Positions 42,267-50,544 of a stretch of DNA of 64,000 bases are shown here, piece by piece. How positions within the stretch are numbered: the stretch's first letter is position 1; every line of letters begins with the position of its first letter. This DNA is from an uncultured Porphyromonadaceae bacterium (GTDB taxonomy: Bacteria; Bacteroidota; Bacteroidia; Bacteroidales; Muribaculaceae): NCBI GenBank assembly GCA_900548975.1, contig URMS01000004.1, forward strand, positions 62,001-126,000, in the 5' to 3' direction. Under the pieces are notes generated by a model. The model searched no databases. It had not been told where the DNA came from and worked only from the letters and a program-made list of their open reading frames with translations. The position numbers and the translations under genes were made by a program.

Positions 42267-43886
42267 ATGATTTACAAGCATGCATTTATGACGGGTGCAC
42301 TGGCGCTCTCGCTTCTCGCTGTTTCGTCGTGCTCCGACGATAAGTGGGAAATCGTAGACAACGCTGACCCCAATTTTGCAGTGACCTCCGAGCACGTAAT
42401 GACCGACCTCGGCCGCGACGTGCACTTCGCAGGAACGATTTCCGATGCCGACGGCATAGCCTCCATCAAGCTGAGCTGCCCGGCACTGAGCATCAACAAG
42501 ACCATCGACCTCATCGAGATCTATGGCGCTCCACAGACCGAATACGACCTCGACTATAGCGTGCGCATGCGCAACGATATAGTCGGCGACAGCTTCGATG
42601 TCGATATCACCGTTACCGACGTAGCCGGCAATACCGTCAGAAAGACCGTGCTCGTGACTCTCGACGGCGACTTCTCGGCTCCCGTGTTCGAGACATCGCC
42701 CGACAAGGAAGTGACAGTACTCTTCAAGGAGGATCCCACTTTCAACCTCAGCTTCTCCGTTCGCGACAACCGCGAAATCGACTATGTGACTGTCGATGTC
42801 GACGGCGTCGACGGCTTCCCCGTAACCGTGCAGGGCAACGGCCAGAACCGCGTAGAGTTCTCCCGCAAGCTCGAGCTCCCCACCGCAATCGCCGACTACA
42901 ACCTCACCGTCACCGCCTACGACAAGGCTGCCCAGGATGGCGAAGTCCGCTCCACCGTGGTCAACTCCGTAATCAAGGTATCGGAGCTCCCCGACTGGAA
43001 CGTGATCTACCTTGCCGACGTAGCCACCGCTGCCGAGCTCAACAGCGACGTATTCGGCGTGCCTATGGCCATGGACCACGTGGGCGAATACAAATACCGC
43101 GTGCGCTATTATAATGAAAAAGCCGGCACACAGATCTGCTTCATACCACAGAAGACCGACTTCGGCCCCATATGCTTCGGTCCCGACCCCGCCGATCCCG
43201 CCAAGCTCGGTGACGATCCCGAAAGCGTAGGCCGCGTAACCCTCGACAAGGCAGGCGTGTACTACCTCATCAACGTCAACACATTCGAACGCACAGTCAC
43301 TCTCGACACCTATGCCGTCAGCGAGGCCATCAACCCCGTAATGCACCTCCACTACGGCCAGAACGACCTCAACACATGGTGGGAAACAACCAACATGGGC
43401 GACATTTGGTGGCAGGAATGGTTCTTCGGCCCCGGCGGCAATCCCGACCAGATAACTGCACACATGGAGCAGGACAAGAACAACCCCCATATCTACTACT
43501 ACGACTGGAAACTCTCCGAAGGAACCGAAAGATTCCAGATCGCCAACTGGCACAGCCACGGATGGTGGAACTTCACCGCATGGCGTGTCGATGATTCCGA
43601 CGACGCAAGCAAGTGCATGTTCTACGGCAACTACCACCCCACCACTCCCCACTACGAAAGCAACGACGACTACTTCAAGTTCAAGTACATCGACATCGAC
43701 CCCGAAGAGTACAAGTTCATGTATCCCAGCGGCGGCCAGGCCTTCGATCTCGGCAAATGGGGCGATGAAGGCTATCGCAAGAACTTCGTTCCCGACAACT
43801 GGATCAACGCCAAGATTCCGGCCGAAGGAAACTACCGCATAATCTTCGACCTCCACGCCGAGCGCATCAAAATGATTCCCAACTAA
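42267..43886 (+). CDS. Surface glycan-binding lipoprotein candidate (SusE/F-like position)
   Basis: Predicted surface lipoprotein of 539 residues. The leader ends in VSSC, and acidic residues follow (SDDKWEI), which favours export to the cell surface in Bacteroidetes. Ig-like modules (about 35-130 and 135-240) precede an aromatic-rich C-terminal half (NDLNTWWETTNMGDIWWQEW, NWHSHGWWNFTAW, split here for length) suited to carbohydrate binding. No catalytic motif is recognised. It is the first gene of the operon, before susC; SusE/F-type proteins usually follow SusD, so the order is uncommon. A binding role is inferred. Confidence 0.7.
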   Translation: MIYKHAFMTGALALSLLAVSSCSDDKWEIVDNADPNFAVTSEHVMTDLGRDVHFAGTISDADGIASIKLSCPALSINKTIDLIEIYGAPQTEYDLDYSVRMRNDIVGDSFDVDITVTDVAGNTVRKTVLVTLDGDFSAPVFETSPDKEVTVLFKEDPTFNLSFSVRDNREIDYVTVDVDGVDGFPVTVQGNGQNRVEFSRKLELPTAIADYNLTVTAYDKAAQDGEVRSTVVNSVIKVSELPDWNVIYLADVATAAELNSDVFGVPMAMDHVGEYKYRVRYYNEKAGTQICFIPQKTDFGPICFGPDPADPAKLGDDPESVGRVTLDKAGVYYLINVNTFERTVTLDTYAVSEAINPVMHLHYGQNDLNTWWETTNMGDIWWQEWFFGPGGNPDQITAHMEQDKNNPHIYYYDWKLSEGTERFQIANWHSHGWWNFTAWRVDDSDDASKCMFYGNYHPTTPHYESNDDYFKFKYIDIDPEEYKFMYPSGGQAFDLGKWGDEGYRKNFVPDNWINAKIPAEGNYRIIFDLHAERIKMIPN

Positions 43887-43933
43887 CGCGCCGGGGATGA
43901 CAAACTAACCATAAACCACGTTTCAACTATTTT

Positions 43934-46900
43934 ATGAAAAAACAAATATTATTTCTGTGCGCGGCTCTGATCGGTCTGGTGGCCATGGCACAGAACCTGA
44001 CGGTGAAGGGTACCGTGATATCCGCAGCCGATAACGAACCTCTGATAGGCGCTTCGGTGACTCTCAAAGGTGCCCAGAACGGTGCCGTCACCGATTTCGA
44101 CGGCAATTACACCATATCGGGAGTACCGGCCAATGCCGTCCTCGAATTCTCCTATGTAGGCTTCAAGACCGTAGCCATCAATGTCGACGGCCGCACCACC
44201 ATCGACGTATCGCTCGAAGAAAACACCTCCGTACTCGACGAAGTGGTAGTGGTAGGTTACGGCGTTGTAAAGCGCTCCGACCTTACCAGCTCCATCACCA
44301 CCGTCAAAGGTGACGCCATCACCGAAGTTACCACCGGTAACGCCATGGACGCCCTCCAGGGCAAAGTGAGCGGTGTTCAGATTGCCAACGGCGGCGGCCC
44401 CGGCACCACCCCGAAAGTAATCATCCGCGGTATCACCTCGGTCAACGGCTCGAGCCCGCTCTACGTTGTCGACGGTGTGCCCCTGAACAGCAGCAACATT
44501 AACTTCCTCAACAACAACGACATCGAGAGCATGGAAGTGCTCAAGGACGCATCGGCATCCGCTATCTACGGTACCCGCGCTTCGAACGGTGTAATCATCA
44601 TCACCACCAAGAAAGGCTCCGCCGGCAAGACCAATGTCGAATTCTCGGCTTCGGTAGGTTTCCAGCACATCGACAAGCCCAAAATGGCATGGGCCGACGA
44701 ATATGAGAAGGTATTCAAGCAGCGCTACACCAACGACGGCCGCGTGGCTCCCTGGAACAGCCCCTACGAAAACTACGGTGCTGTCGACGGCACCGACTGG
44801 TGGAAAGAAGTTGTCAACGACATGGCCCTCATCCAGAACTACTCGCTGGGTGTACGCGGCGGCAACGACAAGTTCATCTACAGCTTCTCGCTCGGCTACT
44901 TCCGCAACAACTCGCAGTTCGACTACGGCTACTGGGACAAGGTGAACGTACGCCTCAACACCGAGTACAACTTCACCTCCTGGCTCAAGGCCGGTCTCGA
45001 CATCGCCCCCAGCTATGAGAACTGGGACAACACCCCCAACCTCTTCTCCGCTGCCATGTCGATGGACCCCACCACTCCCGTATTCCGCCCCGAAAGCGAA
45101 TGGGATGCCGCAAACCCCATGAACAACTACCAGCGCTCCTACAACAACCAGGAGTGGAACCCCGCAGGCTCGCTCGCACGTATGGACAACTCCAGCCGCA
45201 AGCTCAGCGTGCTCATGAACCCCTTCATCCAGATCCAGCCCATCAAGCAGCTGGTGCTCCGCACTCAGTTCGGCGCCAACGCATGGTATCAGCGCAACGA
45301 CTTCTATAACTACGCATTCCACATCGACGCCCTCGAGCAGAACGAGAAGAACTCCGTAGGCCGCAACTACTCCGACGGTCTCAACTGGACATGGAACAAC
45401 ACCATCACCTACATGGACACCTTCGCCGAAAAGCACAACCTCACCGTAATGGCCGGCTTCACCGCCGAACGCTACGCCGACTGGTGGGCCAACGCATCGC
45501 GCCAGGACGTGCCTGGCACCAGCGACCTGCTCCATGAAATATCGGCTGCCACCGGCGACCAGTTCGCTTCCGGCAACGTTTCCTACCAGACTCTCGCATC
45601 GTTCCTCGGTCGTGTGAACTACAACTACAACAACCGCTACTACCTCACTGCATCGATCCGTTCCGACGGTTCGAGCCGCTTCCCCAAAGGCAGCAAATTC
45701 GGTACATTCCCCTCGGTATCGGCCGCATGGCGTCTTAGCGAGGAAGCCTTCATGGAAGACACCCGCAACTGGCTCAACAACGCCAAGATCCGCCTCGGCT
45801 GGGGCCGCGTGGGCAACCAGGCCATCGCCAACGGCGCATACATGACCACCCTCAACAACGGTGTCAACTACGTATTCGGCTCCACCCCCACCCGCTACCC
45901 CTCGACCATCGTAGGTTCCGTGGGCAACCCCAACCTTAAGTGGGAAACCGTCGAAGACATCGACTTCGGTATCGATCTGTCGCTCTTCAACAGCAAACTC
46001 AACGTGACATTCGACCTCTACCAGAAGACCTCGCACGACATGCTCTACGGCAAGCAGAGCCTTCTGCTCCTCGGCGTGCCCACATGGCAGGGCGCCATCA
46101 CCCAGAACATCGGCAAGATGCGCGCACGCGGCTGGGAATTCTCCGTCAACTACACCGACCAGGTGGGCGACTTCCGCTACGACATCGGCCTGCAGCTCTC
46201 CGGCGTGAAGAACAAAGCCATCAAGTTCACCGGCGACGGCCCCATCTGGACCGGCGGCAACCAGCTTGCCGAAAGCATCATCAAGAACGAGGACGGCACC
46301 GAAATCTCGCGCTTCTTCGGCTATCAGACAGCCGGCATCTTCCAGAACTGGGAACAGGTGTACAACCACACCGACGAAACCGGCAAGATGATACAGCCCG
46401 ACGCACAGCCCGGCGACCTTATCTTCGTAGACCGCAACCACGACGGTCAGCTCAACGAAGCCGACAAGACCTACATCGGCAACCCCTACCCCGACCTGCA
46501 GATGGGCCTCAACCTCAGCTTCTGGTATAAGAACTTCGACCTCACCGCCAACTTCTTCGGCACATTCGGCAACGACATCTTCAACCTGCAGCGCCGCCGC
46601 TACTCCGGCGCAGGCGGCCAGAACGTGTTCCGCGGCACTCTCAACGAGACATGGAGCGAAACCAATCCCGGCGCCGAATATCCCCGTCTGAGCTACAACG
46701 ACCTCAACCAGAACTACAGCCGTGTGAGCGACTTCTTCGTAGAAGACGGTTCCTACTTCCGCTGCAAGCTCCTCACCCTTGGCTACACTCTGCCCAAGAC
46801 CATCACCAAGAAATTCGACCTCCGTGTCTACGCTTCCGCTCAGAACGTGTTCACCATCACCGGCTACACCGGCATGGACCCCGAACGTCCCTTCTACGAC

Positions 46901-46984
46901 GGCGGCGTTATCGAAACGGGTATCGACTACAACAACTATCCCTCGCCCCGTACATTCCTCCTCGGTCTTGACATCAAATTCTAA
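43934..46984 (+). CDS. SusC/RagA TonB-linked outer-membrane transporter
   Basis: Outer-membrane importer of 1016 residues for PUL oligosaccharides. A signal peptide (MKKQILFLCAALIGLVAMAQ) is followed by a carboxypeptidase-regulatory domain (about 22-100), the Ton-box region and SusC signature DEVVVVGYGVVKRSDLTSS, a plug (ALQGKVSGVQI, VDGVPLNSS, IYGTRASNGVIIITTKKG) and a 22-strand type barrel. The SusC-specific C-terminus reads SPRTFLLGLDIKF. It forms a lidded complex with the SusD protein encoded 12 bases downstream. Confidence 0.97.
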   Translation: MKKQILFLCAALIGLVAMAQNLTVKGTVISAADNEPLIGASVTLKGAQNGAVTDFDGNYTISGVPANAVLEFSYVGFKTVAINVDGRTTIDVSLEENTSVLDEVVVVGYGVVKRSDLTSSITTVKGDAITEVTTGNAMDALQGKVSGVQIANGGGPGTTPKVIIRGITSVNGSSPLYVVDGVPLNSSNINFLNNNDIESMEVLKDASASAIYGTRASNGVIIITTKKGSAGKTNVEFSASVGFQHIDKPKMAWADEYEKVFKQRYTNDGRVAPWNSPYENYGAVDGTDWWKEVVNDMALIQNYSLGVRGGNDKFIYSFSLGYFRNNSQFDYGYWDKVNVRLNTEYNFTSWLKAGLDIAPSYENWDNTPNLFSAAMSMDPTTPVFRPESEWDAANPMNNYQRSYNNQEWNPAGSLARMDNSSRKLSVLMNPFIQIQPIKQLVLRTQFGANAWYQRNDFYNYAFHIDALEQNEKNSVGRNYSDGLNWTWNNTITYMDTFAEKHNLTVMAGFTAERYADWWANASRQDVPGTSDLLHEISAATGDQFASGNVSYQTLASFLGRVNYNYNNRYYLTASIRSDGSSRFPKGSKFGTFPSVSAAWRLSEEAFMEDTRNWLNNAKIRLGWGRVGNQAIANGAYMTTLNNGVNYVFGSTPTRYPSTIVGSVGNPNLKWETVEDIDFGIDLSLFNSKLNVTFDLYQKTSHDMLYGKQSLLLLGVPTWQGAITQNIGKMRARGWEFSVNYTDQVGDFRYDIGLQLSGVKNKAIKFTGDGPIWTGGNQLAESIIKNEDGTEISRFFGYQTAGIFQNWEQVYNHTDETGKMIQPDAQPGDLIFVDRNHDGQLNEADKTYIGNPYPDLQMGLNLSFWYKNFDLTANFFGTFGNDIFNLQRRRYSGAGGQNVFRGTLNETWSETNPGAEYPRLSYNDLNQNYSRVSDFFVEDGSYFRCKLLTLGYTLPKTITKKFDLRVYASAQNVFTITGYTGMDPERPFYDGGVIETGIDYNNYPSPRTFLLGLDIKF

Positions 46985-46996
46985 TCTTACGAACTA

Positions 46997-48676
46997 ATGA
47001 AAAAACACATCATATTAGGCGCTGCCGCTCTTGCACTGGGTCTCACCATGGCCTCCTGCGACGACTTCCTCACCGAAGACGTGCACGGCAGTCAGAACCT
47101 CGACACATATTTCGCCGACGAGGAAGAAGTAAACGACTTTATCGGCGGTTGCTACTTCGAAATAGCAAAAGACGACTGGTGGCAGATATACAACGCCTGG
47201 CTGCAGGCCGACATGACCACCGACGACCTCTGGGACGGCAACACCACACAGAGCGACGGCTATCAGGACGTGACCTACTTCATGCCCACAGCCCCGCAGA
47301 ACGGTGCCCTCTCCAACTTCTGGGGCGCACGCTACCAGGGCATCTACACCTGCAACACCGCCATCGCACGCATCCCCGGCGCATCGATGGACGAGACACT
47401 CCGCAACCGCCGTATCGCCGAGGCCCGCTTTCTGCGCGCTTTCTTCTACTTTGACCTCGTACGCTACTTCGGCGGCGTGCCTCTGATCACCGAGCCTATA
47501 ACCAACGGCGAAGGCATCACCCGCTCCTCTGTCGACGAAGTATACGACTTCGTTGAAAAGGAACTCGGCGAAATTGCCGAAATCCTGCCCCAGCGCAGCG
47601 AATGGCCCGCTACCGACCTCGGCCGCGCTACTCGCGGCGCAGCCCTGACACTCCTTGGAAAGACTCAGGTATACCGCGGCGAATACGCCGACGCCAAGAT
47701 CACCCTCAAAAAGGTGATCGACGAAGGCGAATACCAGCTTTGCAAGAATTTCGGCGACGTATGGAGCGTGGAGCACAACAACAGCGTCGAATCGATCTTC
47801 GAAGTACAGACCATGTTCAGCAACCAGTACAACCTGGGCGGCTCGCTCACCACTATCACAGGCTGCCGTAACGGCATCGGCGACGGCTGGGCCTGGGGCA
47901 CTCCCTCGTCCGACCTCGAAAACGCCTACATCGCCGCCGGCGACACCGAGCGTCTCCGCTGGACCATCATCAAAACCGGCTGCAAGGAAATCCCCGGCGA
48001 GGACAATTTCGCCGCTTTCATCGAAAACAACGCCACCGTCTTCACCCAGGGTGTGAAAGACCAGAAGTTCCTCGACTATAAGGAAGCCTTCGGCTGGGGC
48101 GACGACGTATACGAAGAAGGCTACGTAATCGATCCCTCGCAGCACAAGAGCGCACGCATCATCTGCAAATACTTCATCCCCACGCAGTACCGCCAGGAAG
48201 TATTCAACAAACAGAAAACTCAGCTCAACCACCGCATCCTCCGCTATGCCGACGTGCTCCTGCTCTACGCCGAGGCCTGCAACGCCACCAACGACGATCC
48301 CTCCGCACGCACTGCCCTCAACGAGGTCCGCAACCGTGTAGGCCTTGCCGACGTGACCTCGAGCGGCGAAACCCTCCGCGACGCCATCCGCCTCGAACGC
48401 CGTCTCGAACTCGCTTTCGAGCAGAACCGCCTCTTCGACATCCGCCGTTGGGATGCCGGCAACGGTAAGAAAGTTATTGAGAACATCATGGGCCCCAACG
48501 GTTCGTTCGTAACATACAATCTCGGCCCCAACGCAGACATGTACGAGAAATACAACCAGGGCCAGTCGAGCGACAAGGGCACACGCTTCACCGCTCCCCG
48601 CGACCTTCTCTACCCCATTCCCTCCGACGAAATCCAGCGCTCCAACGGCGCCCTCGTTCAGAATCCGGGCTACTGA
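46997..48676 (+). CDS. SusD/RagB nutrient-binding lipoprotein
   Basis: Surface lid of the SusC transporter, 559 residues. The lipobox is MASC followed by DDFLTEDVHGSQ. Tetratricopeptide-like helices include RRIAEARFLRAFFYFDLVRYFG, shortened here as ARFLRAFFYFDLVRYFG, the SusD hallmark. The C-terminal RagB/SusD part has RLERRLELAFEQNRLFDIRRW and DLLYPIPSDEIQRSN, both split in the protein by short loops. It binds the incoming glycan on the cell surface. A weak GCGG/CCGC hairpin with TTTT (48704-48718) and an internal promoter follow, so the enzyme genes may be partly independent. Confidence 0.96.
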   Translation: MKKHIILGAAALALGLTMASCDDFLTEDVHGSQNLDTYFADEEEVNDFIGGCYFEIAKDDWWQIYNAWLQADMTTDDLWDGNTTQSDGYQDVTYFMPTAPQNGALSNFWGARYQGIYTCNTAIARIPGASMDETLRNRRIAEARFLRAFFYFDLVRYFGGVPLITEPITNGEGITRSSVDEVYDFVEKELGEIAEILPQRSEWPATDLGRATRGAALTLLGKTQVYRGEYADAKITLKKVIDEGEYQLCKNFGDVWSVEHNNSVESIFEVQTMFSNQYNLGGSLTTITGCRNGIGDGWAWGTPSSDLENAYIAAGDTERLRWTIIKTGCKEIPGEDNFAAFIENNATVFTQGVKDQKFLDYKEAFGWGDDVYEEGYVIDPSQHKSARIICKYFIPTQYRQEVFNKQKTQLNHRILRYADVLLLYAEACNATNDDPSARTALNEVRNRVGLADVTSSGETLRDAIRLERRLELAFEQNRLFDIRRWDAGNGKKVIENIMGPNGSFVTYNLGPNADMYEKYNQGQSSDKGTRFTAPRDLLYPIPSDEIQRSNGALVQNPGY

Positions 48677-48781
48677 TAGTTAAAAAGTGTAGGGCCGGGG
48701 ACTGCGGAAACCGCTTTTCGTTAATTCCTGACCCTACCGCTTAAATTTACTTAAACGCTTTTCCGATAGGTATTTTATTAG

Positions 48782-48789
48782 TACCTTTG
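48782..48789 (+). promoter_or_regulatory. Internal PUL -7 box before the GH30 gene
   Basis: TACCTTTG, 91 bases before the GH30 ATG and immediately followed by an inverted repeat. Confidence 0.5.
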
Positions 48790-48822
48790 TAAGGGATAAT
48801 TACCAAAAATGATTATCCCTTA
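48790..48822 (+). promoter_or_regulatory. 11-bp inverted repeat between susD and GH30
   Basis: TAAGGGATAAT (48790-48800) and ATTATCCCTTA (48812-48822) are exact complements with an 11-base loop. The left arm abuts the -7 box, so a regulator bound here would overlap the transcription start. In read-through RNA from susD it would form a hairpin followed by CATTTTAAAA, a possible processing or attenuation site. Confidence 0.55.
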
Positions 48823-48879
48823 CATTTTAAAAAGCTGTTTAAAACCAACAAAAATATTTTCTCTCCATTTTTATAAGCC

Positions 48880-50544
48880 ATGAAATTTATCAAGTACATC
48901 CTTCCCGCCATGGCCGCCGTCGGCATGCTCGCCGCATGCTCCGACGACCCCAAAGGCGAATCGACCAAGCGTCCCACCGGCTCCGGCGACGAACCCGAAA
49001 AGCCCGAAGAACCCGCCAACCCGAGCGACATAGTGTCGCCCGTACCCGATTTCTCGTGCAACACACAGAAAACAGCCATCGACGCAAGCAAGAAACTCCA
49101 GACCATGGAGGGCTTCGGCGCTTCCGACTGCTGGCTGCCCAACCAGATAGGCAAATACTGGCGTAACAACCGTCTGCAGCTCGCCCGCTGGCTCTTCTCC
49201 AGCAACATAAGCTCGGCCGGACAGCCCGCAGGCATCGGTCTGTCGATGTGGCGCGTGAACCTCGGCGCCGGTACTGCCGAACAGGGCGATGCCGGTGGCG
49301 TCGATGCCAACAACCGCGCCGAAAGCTATCTGGTGAACGGCGTCTACGACTGGAACAAATGCGAGGGCCAGCGCTACTTCATGCAGCAGGCCAAGAACAA
49401 CGGCGTGGAATCGTTCGTGCTCTTCAGCAACTCGCCTCTGGTACAGTTCACCAAAAACGGCAAAGGCTACTCCGAAAGCGGCGCTCACGCCAACCTCAAG
49501 GACGACTGCTACGACGACTTCGCCGAGTACATGGCCAATGTCGCCGACCACTTCAACGGCGAAGGCTACAAGGTGACACACATCTCGCCCGTCAACGAGC
49601 CTCAGTACAACTGGGACGGCCACAATCAGGAAGGCAGCGGCTGGCAGAACAGCGAGGTGGCCCGTCTGGCCAAGGAACTCGACAAGGCTCTCGCCGCCAA
49701 AAACTCCTCCACCAAGATACTCCTGCCCGAAGCCGCCGCATGGGGCTACCTCTACGAAGGCAACGTCAACGACCGCGCAAGCCAGATCGAGGCATTCTGG
49801 GGCACAGGCTCCTCCAACTATATCGGCGACCTCGCCCATGTCGACAACGTAGTGGGCGGCCACAGCTACTGGACATTCGACAACTGGAACGACATGCGCA
49901 GCGTGCGTCAGCGCGTTGCCGACAAGGCCGGTGCAAAGGGTCTGCGCGTATGGCAGACCGAATGGTCCATGCTCGACAAGGAACCGTCGGAACTCGGCGG
50001 CACCTACGACCAGGTATCGGAATTCGACATCGCTCTCTACATGTCGAAAATCATACACAACGACATCGTCAAGGCCGGCTGCACATCGTGGAGCTACTGG
50101 ACTGCCATGTCAGTTGAACGCTGGAGCCAGAAAAACCGTTTCGAGCTCATCAAGACCACTCCCGCCGGCGGAAACTACAGCGACGACTTCACCGCCGAAG
50201 GCACTGTCGAAGCCACGCCCAACCTCTGGGTACTGGGCAACTACAGCCTCTTCGTGCGTCCGGGCTACTTCCGCGTAGACCTCAGCGGCGCCGACAGCAA
50301 GGACTTCTGCGGCACCGCCTATGTATCGCCCGACGGCAAGACCGTAGTGGCCGTCTACACCAACTCCGACAAGACCAAAGGCGTGATGCTCGACAACACC
50401 ATTACCGGCGCCGGCACACTCCAGACCGTGACCCGCTACACCACAACATCGAAAAAAGAACTTCTCGGCGAGAAATTCAATCCTGCCGACAAGGTATTCG
50501 TAGAGCCCAACAGCGTCTCTACCATCGTCTATACTTTCGAATAA
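48880..50544 (+). CDS. GH30 family glycoside hydrolase lipoprotein
   Basis: Predicted lipoprotein enzyme of 554 residues (lipobox LAAC, then SDDPKGES and a Pro/Glu linker to about 45). The (beta/alpha)8 domain starts at MEGFGASDCWLPNQIG; the acid/base Glu is in SPVNEPQYNW and the nucleophile Glu in VWQTEWSML. A C-terminal beta domain (VSPDGKTVVAVYTNSDK) is typical of GH30. The closest activities by eye are endo-beta-1,6-galactanase-like enzymes, but xylanase or glucosidase activity cannot be excluded. The GH2 gene begins on the very next base, so the enzymes form one unit. Confidence 0.88.
   Translation: MKFIKYILPAMAAVGMLAACSDDPKGESTKRPTGSGDEPEKPEEPANPSDIVSPVPDFSCNTQKTAIDASKKLQTMEGFGASDCWLPNQIGKYWRNNRLQLARWLFSSNISSAGQPAGIGLSMWRVNLGAGTAEQGDAGGVDANNRAESYLVNGVYDWNKCEGQRYFMQQAKNNGVESFVLFSNSPLVQFTKNGKGYSESGAHANLKDDCYDDFAEYMANVADHFNGEGYKVTHISPVNEPQYNWDGHNQEGSGWQNSEVARLAKELDKALAAKNSSTKILLPEAAAWGYLYEGNVNDRASQIEAFWGTGSSNYIGDLAHVDNVVGGHSYWTFDNWNDMRSVRQRVADKAGAKGLRVWQTEWSMLDKEPSELGGTYDQVSEFDIALYMSKIIHNDIVKAGCTSWSYWTAMSVERWSQKNRFELIKTTPAGGNYSDDFTAEGTVEATPNLWVLGNYSLFVRPGYFRVDLSGADSKDFCGTAYVSPDGKTVVAVYTNSDKTKGVMLDNTITGAGTLQTVTRYTTTSKKELLGEKFNPADKVFVEPNSVSTIVYTFE

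Noticed and set aside
43949..46441. 830-residue open frame antisense to susC
   Set aside because: Same artefact: shadow of a strongly codon-biased gene with no recognisable motif.
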